Shown here piece by piece: positions 17,235 to 24,136 of a stretch of DNA of 40,311 nt (the first letter of the stretch is position 1; the number at the start of each line of letters is the position of its first letter). Made by a program: the position numbers and the translations under genes. The notes beneath the pieces were generated by a model that was given only the letters and a program-made list of their open reading frames with translations, did not search any database and was not told the origin of the DNA. The stretch is taken from assembly GCA_964548225.1 (NCBI GenBank), contig CAZJQP010000042.1, positions 1 through 40,311 on the forward strand, given 5' to 3'. Origin of the DNA: CALMEH01 sp964548225. Its GTDB lineage: Bacteria > Acidobacteriota > Blastocatellia > Pyrinomonadales > Pyrinomonadaceae.

Positions 17235-17444
17235 TCTCCCCTAGGAATGATCATTCCCGGCTTAGGAAATGCGTTGTCTAGGCTAGAAGTTGACATTCCT
17301 AGCTTAGAAATTGCGATTTCTCCCCTAGGAATGTCAACTTCTAGCCTAGACAACGCAACTTCTAGCCTAGACAACGCAACTTCTAGCCTAGACAACGCAA
17401 CTTCTAGCCTAGGAATGCCGATTTCTAGGCTAGAAAATGTTTTT
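17235..17444. repeat. Array of ten 21-bp CTAG-rich units with internal 33-bp inverted repeat
   Basis: Ten contiguous 21-bp units, three of them identical (tctagcctaga followed by caacgcaact). CTAG occurs 15 times in 210 bp, at a fixed phase. Arms 17270-17302 and 17325-17357 are perfect 33-bp inverted repeats around a 22-bp spacer, which itself contains agaaat-tgcg-atttct, so a long cruciform or RNA hairpin is possible. Translated on the minus strand the array gives heptads such as SRLEVAL; on the plus strand it gives SSLDNAT. Confidence 0.9.
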
Positions 17445-17570
17445 GTTTCAAAGAAATATTCAATCTCTCGTTCCGTATTTATAAGTATTTTCGCATATTT
17501 TCCGCTTTTTTGAAAAAAAATCAAAAATTCGTGTAAGGATTTCCGATTTCAAACGACAAACGGGTGTAAG

Positions 17571-17584
17571 CGGAAAATTTTCCG
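17571..17584. promoter_or_regulatory. 14-bp perfect palindrome upstream of ECF sigma gene
   Basis: cggaaaattttccg is perfectly symmetric and lies 35 bp before the start codon at 17619. It could be an operator or part of the 5' leader. Two similar words, cgtgtaagg and gggtgtaagcgg, lie just upstream. Function is inferred only from symmetry and position. Confidence 0.35.
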
Positions 17585-17618
17585 AAAATTTATACAGCAA
17601 TCATATAGGAGATTTATT

Positions 17619-18173
17619 ATGACCGAAATTACACCTGAAATTTTTGAAGCGGAAGCGATGACGCATATTGATGATTTGTTTCGCACGGCGAAGCGTCTGA
17701 CGATGAATCAGATGGAAGCGGAAGACCTTGTGCAGGAAACATTTATGCAAGCGTGGAAATCGTTTGAACATTACGAACTCGGCACAAATTGCCGCGCTTG
17801 GCTTTATAAGATTTTGTTCAATAAATTCGACCATCATCGCCGCAAAAAATATACGCAGGCGAAATATATGCAGGAAGAAGACGAATTGACGTTTTTGACT
17901 GCCGCTTATTCCGCACCGATTCCCGAACATCTGACAGACACGGAAGTTATCAGTGCGCTGAATAAATTGCCCGAACATTATCGTTCAGTCGTGCTTCTGG
18001 CGGACGTTCACGAATTTGATTACAAAGAAGTCGCACAAATTCTGGATATTCCAATCGGAACGGTAATGTCGCGTCTGAGTCGTGCAAGAACGCAACTGAA
18101 AAAATCGCTTGCCAAAGTTGCGGGCGAATACGGGATCAAATCCGCCCAAATTCTTTCTCCGGCTTTTGCCTGA
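17619..18173 (+). CDS. ECF sigma factor without adjacent anti-sigma gene
   Basis: 184 aa, ATG 17619 with aggag 7 bp upstream. Region 2: DDLFRTAKRLTMNQMEAEDLVQETFMQAWKSF and CRAWLYKILFNKFDHHRRKK. Region 4: LPEHYRSVVLLADVHEFDYKEVA and IPIGTVMSRLSRARTQLKK. It is an RpoE/SigR-like ECF factor. A terminator follows directly and no anti-sigma factor lies downstream. It is divergent from the other sigma operon across the 21-bp array, so the two may share control sequences (inference). Confidence 0.92.
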   Translation: MTEITPEIFEAEAMTHIDDLFRTAKRLTMNQMEAEDLVQETFMQAWKSFEHYELGTNCRAWLYKILFNKFDHHRRKKYTQAKYMQEEDELTFLTAAYSAPIPEHLTDTEVISALNKLPEHYRSVVLLADVHEFDYKEVAQILDIPIGTVMSRLSRARTQLKKSLAKVAGEYGIKSAQILSPAFA

Positions 18174-18214
18174 TTGATTTTCATTTACCTCCTCCTGTTA
18201 TTTTGAAACTTGAA

Positions 18215-18250
18215 AGCGTTGAGATTCGGTAATCTCAACGCTATTTTTTT
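18215..18250 (+). terminator. Intrinsic terminator after ECF sigma gene
   Basis: A perfect 12-bp stem (agcgttgagatt / aatctcaacgct) with tetraloop cggt is followed by a run of seven T. Confidence 0.92.
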
Positions 18251-18258
18251 ATCGGAGC

Positions 18259-18276
18259 GCGGACATTTCTGTCCGC
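18259..18276. repeat. Small gcggaca hairpin
   Basis: gcggaca-tttc-tgtccgc, a 7-bp perfect stem with a 4-nt loop, lies between the terminator and the 3' end of the convergent S41 gene. It may be a dispersed palindrome or serve as the S41 transcript's end; there is no T-run on the minus strand. Confidence 0.5.
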
Positions 18277-18303
18277 AAGTATTTTTATAAAATGGAAGTT
18301 ATT

Positions 18304-19539
18304 TCATTTGTAATTCAATATTGCGTCCAACGCAGAATCGCGTCCGGCAAGATAATCGGCAAAAGAAAGCGAAGCCGAAATATCGGGCATAATTGCCGGC
18401 GGATTTCCGTCAATCCGCGTGAAAAAATTGCTCGAATAACCGATTTCAAGTGCCGAATTCGGCAGTTTCAAAATTTTCACCTCGCCGTAATGATTCGGTT
18501 TTTGTCCGCTCGGTTCGCCGACGAAAATCGCTTTTGTTTTTTGTTTAAGTTCAAAAGCGTTGTTGTTTGCCGAAGAATATGTGGCGCGACCGATGACGAC
18601 AAAAATATTGCCCTTGAACTTTTCGCGCAAGCCGTTGGTCAAAGGTCGAATAATTGATTCTCTGCCGCCGCCGTTTTGCCGTAAATCAATAATGACTTGG
18701 CTGACCTCGTTTTTATCAATAAATTCGAGCGTCTCGTCCGCAAATTTTTTGAACGGCAAAGACTCCATTTCCTGACATTTGCGATACACGATGAAAAGTG
18801 TTTTGGTATCAGCCAAATATTCGCGGAAGTAAAAAAGTTCGGGATTTCGGCGGTAAATCGGTGTTGGCGTTTTGGATTCGTCAAAAGCGGAAACGAGTTT
18901 CGGATTTTGTAAATCCTTCGCCGGTAAAGATTTTATGTTGAGTGAAAATTGTTTTTCTTTGGAATCTTCAAAAGTAAATTTTGCCTGTTTGAGGTCGGAA
19001 ATCAGCTTCAAACGATAGAGAAAATCGGCAACATTCAAATAGCGTGTAATGCGGTCGTTGACACAAAATTCATTGTCGCAGGCAACCAGAGATTTGACCG
19101 TTTCAACCGCTTTTTCGATGTTGGTGTCGCCGATTTTGACAAGGCGTGTGCCGACAGCCTGTTTGTAACTTTCCTCGGCACGCACGACAAACCAACCGTC
19201 GCTGAATTTGTAAAAAGCAATCGGCAAAAGGTTGAAATCGTCCCGATTCCAAAAAACTTGCGTATGCCCGTCGCCCGCAAGCGCGACAAGGCGAATTATC
19301 TCAATTTTGATTTCAGCGTCGGTTAATTTCGGAATCGCGGCTTCAAGTTTTTGAGCTTCACGCTCAAAATCCTCACGTTTCATCTGAAAAAAAAGATTTT
19401 TGTGTTTGGCGGCAAGTTCGGTCGTCAAAAACTTCAAATCCTGCCGCCATTTTTCATCACGCGAAATCGTCTGCTGAGCGTTAATCGCCTGTGCCTCCAG
19501 CAGAACAAAAAAGATAAAAAAGATTTTAGCTAATTTCAT
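18304..19539 (-). CDS. S41-family peptidase-like exported protein
   Basis: 411 aa with an N-terminal signal peptide (IFFIFFVLLEAQA, cleavage near AINAQQ). The C-terminal half resembles the S41 (tail-specific protease) fold: VSQVIIDLRQNGGGR, then VIGRATYSSANNNAFELK holding the candidate nucleophile serine, then IFVGEPSGQKPNHYGE. The lysine of the Ser-Lys dyad cannot be assigned with certainty (FELKQK is a candidate). The start codon overlaps the stop of the upstream SMP-30 gene in an ATGA, so the two are translationally coupled. Likely periplasmic or secreted. Confidence 0.8.
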   Translation of the reverse strand: MKLAKIFFIFFVLLEAQAINAQQTISRDEKWRQDLKFLTTELAAKHKNLFFQMKREDFEREAQKLEAAIPKLTDAEIKIEIIRLVALAGDGHTQVFWNRDDFNLLPIAFYKFSDGWFVVRAEESYKQAVGTRLVKIGDTNIEKAVETVKSLVACDNEFCVNDRITRYLNVADFLYRLKLISDLKQAKFTFEDSKEKQFSLNIKSLPAKDLQNPKLVSAFDESKTPTPIYRRNPELFYFREYLADTKTLFIVYRKCQEMESLPFKKFADETLEFIDKNEVSQVIIDLRQNGGGRESIIRPLTNGLREKFKGNIFVVIGRATYSSANNNAFELKQKTKAIFVGEPSGQKPNHYGEVKILKLPNSALEIGYSSNFFTRIDGNPPAIMPDISASLSFADYLAGRDSALDAILNYK

Positions 19540-21146
19540 TTCTTAAACATCGGACGAAAACCTTCGATGTTCAGACGCATTTTATACAGTCCTGTCCGCG
19601 CCGTCAAATAAAGCGTTTTGCCGTCCGCGTCGCCCCAAGCCATATTGTGAATGTGCTGTGGAACGACGATTGTGCCGAGATGTTTTCCGTCTTTTGATAA
19701 AACTTGCAAACCGCCCGGCGCGGAAACGTAAACATTTCCCTGCGAGTCGGTTTTTACGCCGTCAATCGCGTCTTCACCGGCGAAATTTGTGAAATCGAAA
19801 AACAATTTTCCGTTCTTTATCGTGCCGTCTTCATTGACTTCGTAACGATAAACCGTCTTTTTCTTCTCGTCCCAATTTCCGACGTAGAGATATTTTTCAT
19901 CCGGCGAAAAAGCGATGCCGTTCGGACCTGTAAATTCTTTCGTCAAAAGCTGAAGTTTGCCTTTGTAAATCGAATAAACGCCGGAAAAATTCAATTCTTT
20001 GCGCTTGTCATCAAAAACTTTCGGCAAACCAAACGGCGGGTCTGTAAAAAACAAAGTTCCGTCCGAACGATAAACCAAATCATTCGGCGAATTCAACCGT
20101 TTGCCTTCAAATTTATCCGCCAAAACCGTTTCCGTGCCATCTTTTTCAAGTCTCACAATTCGGCGATTTCCGTGCTGATTGATAACAAGATTTCCCTGCA
20201 AATCGAGCGTCAAACCATTCGAGCCGGGCTGACCATATTCGGCAATATCCGCGCCTGAATAACCGCTCGGAGTTCTAAAAACCGAAAGTTTTCCGTCGGT
20301 CGAATATTTATAAATGACGTTTGAATTCGGGTCTGAAAAAAGCAATCCGTCTTTCGTCCAAATTGGTCCTTCGGTAAATTTGAAACCTTCCGCCAATTTC
20401 CAAACCTTCGGATTTGCGCCGACAATTTTTTCGATTTCGCTGTCTTTTTTAATTATTTCGACATTAACTTCGCTCGGCGTAATGGCAATCGGATTCGTCT
20501 CGCCTTTGTAAAATTCGAGTTTTGCTTCGCGCACCCAAATAAAATTTGTCGGCGGATTTGAAATCGGACCGTTGATGCCGAAAACCGCGAGCTGAATCTT
20601 TTGTCCGGCTTTTACGTTTCGCCCGATAATCAAACGATTCGGCGCATTCCAACCTGCAACAACCGAGCCGCCTTGTTGTCCCAAAAATCTTGAAATTTCG
20701 CCGTTCACCCAAATTTCCGCGTAATCGTCCAAAGCAGTTTGAAACACAACCGTCATTCCATTTGTGTTAAAACCGTTGATATTTTCGGGAATCGTAATGT
20801 TGATTCGATACCAATTAAACGACAGTTTTCCGTTGCCGCGCCGACGGTTTAATTCATTTGCGGGAACGATTTTCCACATTGAATCGTCAAAATCTAAAAC
20901 TCCGGCTTTCGGCGTGTAATCGTAAGTTTTTACGACATTTCCCGTCGGCTGATTGTCTGCGCCCGCGCTTCGGAAATCGGTTTCGATAATGCGCGTATCG
21001 CTATATTTCCAAACGCCTCCGACCATTTTCGCGCCGTCAATTGTTGTCAAATCAATACTCGCTTCCGGCTTTCCGTTTGGAACTTCATTAGCAAAAACCG
21101 CCAGCGAAAAAAGAATCGTAAATATAAAAGCTGTAATAAATTTCAT
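19536..21146 (-). CDS. SMP-30/gluconolactonase with N-terminal jelly-roll domain
   Basis: About 536 aa from ATG 21146, with aaggag 8 bp upstream. A signal peptide (ITAFIFTILFSLAVFA) is followed by a galactose-binding-like beta-sandwich at about 25-215 (LSFNWYRINITIPENI, DDYAEIWVNGEI). An SMP-30/LRE beta-propeller covers about 250-530, with FTEGPIWTKDGLLFSDP, SNGLTLDLQGNLVINQHG, LNSPNDLVYRSDGTLFFTDP and GPNGIAFSPDEKYLYVGNW. The N/D metal ligands of the family appear present. Probably a secreted lactonase on a sugar or related lactone; substrate unknown. Its ribosome site lies a few bases from the end of repeat copy B. Confidence 0.9.
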   Translation of the reverse strand: MKFITAFIFTILFSLAVFANEVPNGKPEASIDLTTIDGAKMVGGVWKYSDTRIIETDFRSAGADNQPTGNVVKTYDYTPKAGVLDFDDSMWKIVPANELNRRRGNGKLSFNWYRINITIPENINGFNTNGMTVVFQTALDDYAEIWVNGEISRFLGQQGGSVVAGWNAPNRLIIGRNVKAGQKIQLAVFGINGPISNPPTNFIWVREAKLEFYKGETNPIAITPSEVNVEIIKKDSEIEKIVGANPKVWKLAEGFKFTEGPIWTKDGLLFSDPNSNVIYKYSTDGKLSVFRTPSGYSGADIAEYGQPGSNGLTLDLQGNLVINQHGNRRIVRLEKDGTETVLADKFEGKRLNSPNDLVYRSDGTLFFTDPPFGLPKVFDDKRKELNFSGVYSIYKGKLQLLTKEFTGPNGIAFSPDEKYLYVGNWDEKKKTVYRYEVNEDGTIKNGKLFFDFTNFAGEDAIDGVKTDSQGNVYVSAPGGLQVLSKDGKHLGTIVVPQHIHNMAWGDADGKTLYLTARTGLYKMRLNIEGFRPMFKK

Positions 21147-21161
21147 AATCAAATCTCCTTC

Positions 21162-21298
21162 GACTGGAGCGCAAGGGGCTCGCTTGCAACGCCGCGTTTT
21201 TCAGCGGTGTAAAACCTCTGTAATCATTCAAATTGATTCCTTCGCAAACGCTTTTGATTGCTCCGCAATCAGGCAAGCGAGCCGCTTGCGCTCCAGTC
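21162..21298. repeat. MITE-like palindromic element, copy B
   Basis: 137 bp with the same outer ends (gactggagcgcaa, ttgcgctccagtc) and the same core words (acgccgcgtttttc, taaaacctctg, aaacgctttt) as copy A at 11073, in the same orientation on the plus strand. The inner stems differ: here ggctcgcttgc pairs with gcaagcgagcc. It fills the junction between the GlcG-cupin gene (ends 21302) and the SMP-30 gene. Confidence 0.85.
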
Positions 21299-21301
21299 AT
21301 T

Positions 21302-22153
21302 TCATCGAACTTTCACAACGTAATAAAGAAACGTGCCGCCGACTTCCTTAAACCAATGCGGCGTGCCTTTCGGGACAATCAGCACATCGCCTTTTTTCAA
21401 AACTCGCGTTTCGCCGCCTTCAATCGAAGTTCCGCGAAACTCGTTTGGCGCAATCTGTTTCGATTCGAGCGATTTTCCGCCCGTAACAATTGTCGCCGTG
21501 CCTTCGAGAACATAAATAATGTCTGTGTCGAGTTCGTGAACCTCAACCAAACCTTCTTTTTCGCGTCGGCTGGCGTGAACCTGATAGTTTTCGCCTTTGT
21601 CTTCGCCAATCAAAACCGAGCCTTTCAAAAAAGCATCCGAAACTGTCTGTGAATCAAAAAATGTAACGGCGGAAGTTTTCTGATTACTCAAAGCGTTTGC
21701 GCCCGCGATTGCCAATTCTTCGTCTTGCACAGCCGACATCGCGCCCGAAACGCCGACTCCGCCGACGATTTGTCCGTCAATCGAAATCGGCACACCGCCT
21801 TGAAGCGGCGTAAAATCGGGCAAAGAAACCATCGCCGTGCGTCCGTTTTTAATTACATCTTCAAAAAATTTCGTCGGACGTTTGAACATCACCGCGGTTT
21901 TCGCCTTACCGATTGAAATATTCGCGCCTGCCGTAAAAGTTCCGTCCAAACGTTCAAGCGCAATCAAATTTCCGCCGTCGTCAACCACCGCAATCACGCC
22001 GCCCGGAGCATTATTTTTCTTCGCATAATCTTTCGCCGCCGCAATCACCGTCCGCGCTCCTTCGAGCGTTAAAGTTTTCTTTTCAACAATTTGCGCGAAA
22101 GCCGAAGCCGCAAAAATTGATAAAATAAGCGCAATAAAACCAATTCGTTTCAT
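21302..22153 (-). CDS. GlcG/HbpS-like domain fused to a cupin domain, exported
   Basis: 283 aa, ATG 22153 with ggag upstream and a signal peptide (IGFIALILSIFAASAFAQ). Residues ~25-155 match the GlcG/HbpS (haem-degrading/haem-binding-like, DUF336) fold: LTLEGARTVIAAAKDYAKKN, GGVIAVVDDGGNLIALERLDG, QGGVPISIDGQIVGGVGVSG, DEELAIAGANAL. Residues ~195-283 form a cupin: VHELDTDIIYVLEGTATIVTGG and KKGDVLIVPKGTPHWFKEV. Stand-alone GlcG proteins are about 135-180 aa, so this is a two-domain fusion. It lies between spondin and SMP-30 genes. Ligand and activity unknown. Confidence 0.85.
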   Translation of the reverse strand: MKRIGFIALILSIFAASAFAQIVEKKTLTLEGARTVIAAAKDYAKKNNAPGGVIAVVDDGGNLIALERLDGTFTAGANISIGKAKTAVMFKRPTKFFEDVIKNGRTAMVSLPDFTPLQGGVPISIDGQIVGGVGVSGAMSAVQDEELAIAGANALSNQKTSAVTFFDSQTVSDAFLKGSVLIGEDKGENYQVHASRREKEGLVEVHELDTDIIYVLEGTATIVTGGKSLESKQIAPNEFRGTSIEGGETRVLKKGDVLIVPKGTPHWFKEVGGTFLYYVVKVR

Positions 22154-22173
22154 AAAATTTCTCCTTACGGTTC

Positions 22174-22225
22174 AGAGTTACGCCTTCAGTCGTGAAGTTC
22201 GACACGCTTGAAGGCGTAACTCTGG
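22174..22225. repeat. Palindromic intergenic element
   Basis: Perfect 16-bp arms (cagagttacgccttca, tgaaggcgtaactctg) enclose a 20-bp loop. It sits 4 bp after the stop of the spondin gene and upstream of the GlcG-cupin ribosome site. Sequence is unrelated to the 11073/21162 element. Confidence 0.8.
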
Positions 22226-22229
22226 ACGA

Positions 22230-22931
22230 TTATTCCGCCGTGATTGTAACTTTCAAAACGTCTTTCGTATTCGGATAGGTAAAGCTGTCTTTTACCATTC
22301 CGACCATTCCGTTTTCGGTCGTTCCGGTGTTCGCCATTTTTTGGCGCGGAGCTTGTTCATCGCCGATTCCGGGTGCTTGATTAACTTCCGTTCCCGCGTC
22401 CCAGAGCATCAATTTGCCGGTAATGTCGCCTGTCAAAGGCTTGCCGTTGTCAAATAAATCAAACGCTTTTTCCGGCGCGTAAAAGAGGTCATTTGATTGT
22501 CCATACATCGCAATCAGATTCAGTTTCATTCCTTCCATTGCGGTAAAAGTAAATTCATACGCGCCGCCGGGAAGAATCGGGGCAGGTTTGTCCGTGCCGA
22601 CCGGCATATTGAAAACGCCTGCATTCAAACCTGCAAAATTTTTCGCTAAAACTTCCGGGTTGCCGTCTTCGGCTTGATCCTCAAGCCCGTTCATTGCCAT
22701 TTCGCCGACTTTGAAAAAATTTGTTTTGTTTTTTGAAACGACGAACATTCCGGGCGAAAGTGCAAATGGATATTTCGCTCCGCCCTGCGTTGTCAAACCT
22801 TCCGAATTTGAAATATTTTCGATACGAACCTTAAAGCTCGCCGACTTTTTCTTGGCAAACGCCTCTGCCTGAAACCCGATAACCAAAGCCGTCAAAACGG
22901 CTAAACCGATAATAAATTTTTGTTTTAACAT
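22230..22931 (-). CDS. Spondin-domain exported protein
   Basis: 233 aa; ATG 22931 is preceded by aaggag. A signal peptide (IIGLAVLTALVIGFQAEAFA) is followed by a spondin_N-like domain: FKVRIENISNSEGL, PFALSPGMFVV, GNPEVLAKNFAG, PILPGGAYEFTFTAMEGMKLNLIAMYGQSNDLFY. Bacterial members are extracellular and of unknown function. First gene of a minus-strand run of four exported proteins. Confidence 0.88.
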   Translation of the reverse strand: MLKQKFIIGLAVLTALVIGFQAEAFAKKKSASFKVRIENISNSEGLTTQGGAKYPFALSPGMFVVSKNKTNFFKVGEMAMNGLEDQAEDGNPEVLAKNFAGLNAGVFNMPVGTDKPAPILPGGAYEFTFTAMEGMKLNLIAMYGQSNDLFYAPEKAFDLFDNGKPLTGDITGKLMLWDAGTEVNQAPGIGDEQAPRQKMANTGTTENGMVGMVKDSFTYPNTKDVLKVTITAE

Positions 22932-23103
22932 AATAATTTCTCCTTAAAAAAATTCGCTACTGTTGCGACGGCTTGTGCCACGCTTTTCAGTCGGATAAAT
23001 TGCATCTTTGGCGAAACTTATTCCAAAAAAATTTCGGGAATAAATCTCGCTGAAAGCGTAATATAATGGGCAGAAAGAAACTTTATCGGAGCCAAAAATT
23101 CTA

Positions 23104-23616
23104 ATGAAATATGAATCGTTTGATAACAACGCGCCAAAATGTTTAATCGGCAAAGTTACCGAAGAGTTTGTCCGCTCGGTGCAATTAATTGATAATTTAT
23201 CGAACGAAACTTACCCCAAAATCGGCGCACATTTTCGGCATAATCTTGATTTCGCAAATGCGTTTTTAAAAGGTTTGGAAGTCGGAGAAATTGATTATGA
23301 AAAACGTGAACGCAATGAAAAAACCGAGCAAAACCGTAGTTATGCAATCGAACAAATTGTTTTTATAATTCGGCGTTTTCAAGTCTTAACGAAAGAAGAT
23401 TTGGAAAAAGAAGTTTCGGTGCGTTCGGAGATTGACGAAGAAACTTGGCACAAATCGAGTGCAATGCGTGAACTCGAATTTTTGCACAGCCACACGGTTC
23501 ATCATCACGCGCTCATCGCGGAGAAATTGAATAATTCAGGCGTAAAAATTGCCGCTAATTTCGGCGTTGCGCCTTCAACTTTGAAATTTTGGAAAACGCG
23601 GAAAAAAGCCGCGTAA
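23104..23616 (+). CDS. DinB-like four-helix protein
   Basis: 170 aa. Histidines in GAHFRHNLDFANAF and HSHTVHHHALIAEKL are spaced as in DinB/YfiT-type metal-binding four-helix bundles. No signal peptide. It starts at ATG 23104 with weak ribosome-site support and is divergent from the spondin gene. Biochemical role unknown; many relatives are thiol-dependent transferases, but nothing here shows that. Confidence 0.7.
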   Translation: MKYESFDNNAPKCLIGKVTEEFVRSVQLIDNLSNETYPKIGAHFRHNLDFANAFLKGLEVGEIDYEKRERNEKTEQNRSYAIEQIVFIIRRFQVLTKEDLEKEVSVRSEIDEETWHKSSAMRELEFLHSHTVHHHALIAEKLNNSGVKIAANFGVAPSTLKFWKTRKKAA

Positions 23617-23620
23617 ATTT

Positions 23621-23703
23621 TTAACCGCGAAAGACGCGACAACTCGCTAAAATATTGAAATCAAACAATCTTTTTCGTGCCTTTTCGTATCTTTTGCGGT
23701 TAA
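23621..23703. repeat. Inverted repeat ttaaccgc...gcggttaa
   Basis: Arms ttaaccgcgaaaga and tcttttgcggttaa match at 13 of 14 positions across a 55-bp spacer. It fills the gap between the DinB-like and DoxX genes and looks like another dispersed palindrome. Confidence 0.6.
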
Positions 23704-23719
23704 TATTCGGGAGAAAATT

Positions 23720-24136
23720 ATGTCATCAAAATTAATGATTATCAGTTGGATTTGCCGCGTCATTGTGGCAATAATTTTATTGCAAACTTTGTTTTTCAAA
23801 TTCACGGGTGCGGAAGAATCTAAATACATTTTTTCGACGTTGATGGGCGCGGAAAACGAAGCCTTCGGTCGCATCGGTTCGGGCGTGGTCGAACTTGTTG
23901 CGGTTATTTTGCTTTTCATTCCTTCAACGGTTTGGCTCGGTGCTTTACTTGCGCTCGGCACGATTTCAGGCGCGATTTTTTCGCATCTGACAAAGCTCGG
24001 AATAGTTGTTAAAGACGATGGCGGTTTGCTGTTTATTTTGGCGATTGTCGTTTTTATTTCAAGCGCAATAACGCTCTTTATTTATCGCGGCGACGTGCCG
24101 GTTTTGGGAAATATTCTGCAAGGAAAAAATGTCTGA
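23720..24136 (+). CDS. DoxX-family membrane protein
   Basis: 138 aa, ATG 23720 after gggaga. Four hydrophobic segments and the opening ISWICRVIVAIILLQTLFFKFTGAEES, with GRIGSGVVELVAVILLFIPS following, match DoxX/DoxD-like proteins. It overlaps the next gene by 8 bp. Role unknown; relatives have been linked to redox or thiol stress at the membrane. Confidence 0.82.
   Translation: MSSKLMIISWICRVIVAIILLQTLFFKFTGAEESKYIFSTLMGAENEAFGRIGSGVVELVAVILLFIPSTVWLGALLALGTISGAIFSHLTKLGIVVKDDGGLLFILAIVVFISSAITLFIYRGDVPVLGNILQGKNV

Larger units (their letters stand above)
17052..17618. other. Intergenic region between divergent sigma factor genes
   Basis: About 570 bp without a convincing gene. It holds, in order: an 8-bp stem hairpin ttatcgaa/ttcgataa near 17064-17089 just upstream of the small ORF; an AT-rich stretch; the 21-bp repeat array (17235-17444); a T/A-rich segment; the 14-bp palindrome at 17571; and the ribosome site aggag of the plus-strand sigma gene. 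Frames open on both strands through the array are probably produced by the 21-bp (seven-codon) period. Confidence 0.6.

Noticed and set aside
17235..17444. CRISPR array
   Set aside because: Units are contiguous 21-bp repeats with no unique spacers, and no cas gene is in the window.
16986..17513. 175-aa plus-strand ORF through the CTAG array
   Set aside because: It begins antisense to the small ORF and sigma leader and has no ribosome site; same explanation as the minus-strand frame.
17078..17524. 148-aa minus-strand coding ORF through the CTAG array
   Set aside because: No ribosome site is visible and the opposite strand is equally open. The open frames are expected from a repeat period divisible by three, so I list it as repeat DNA.
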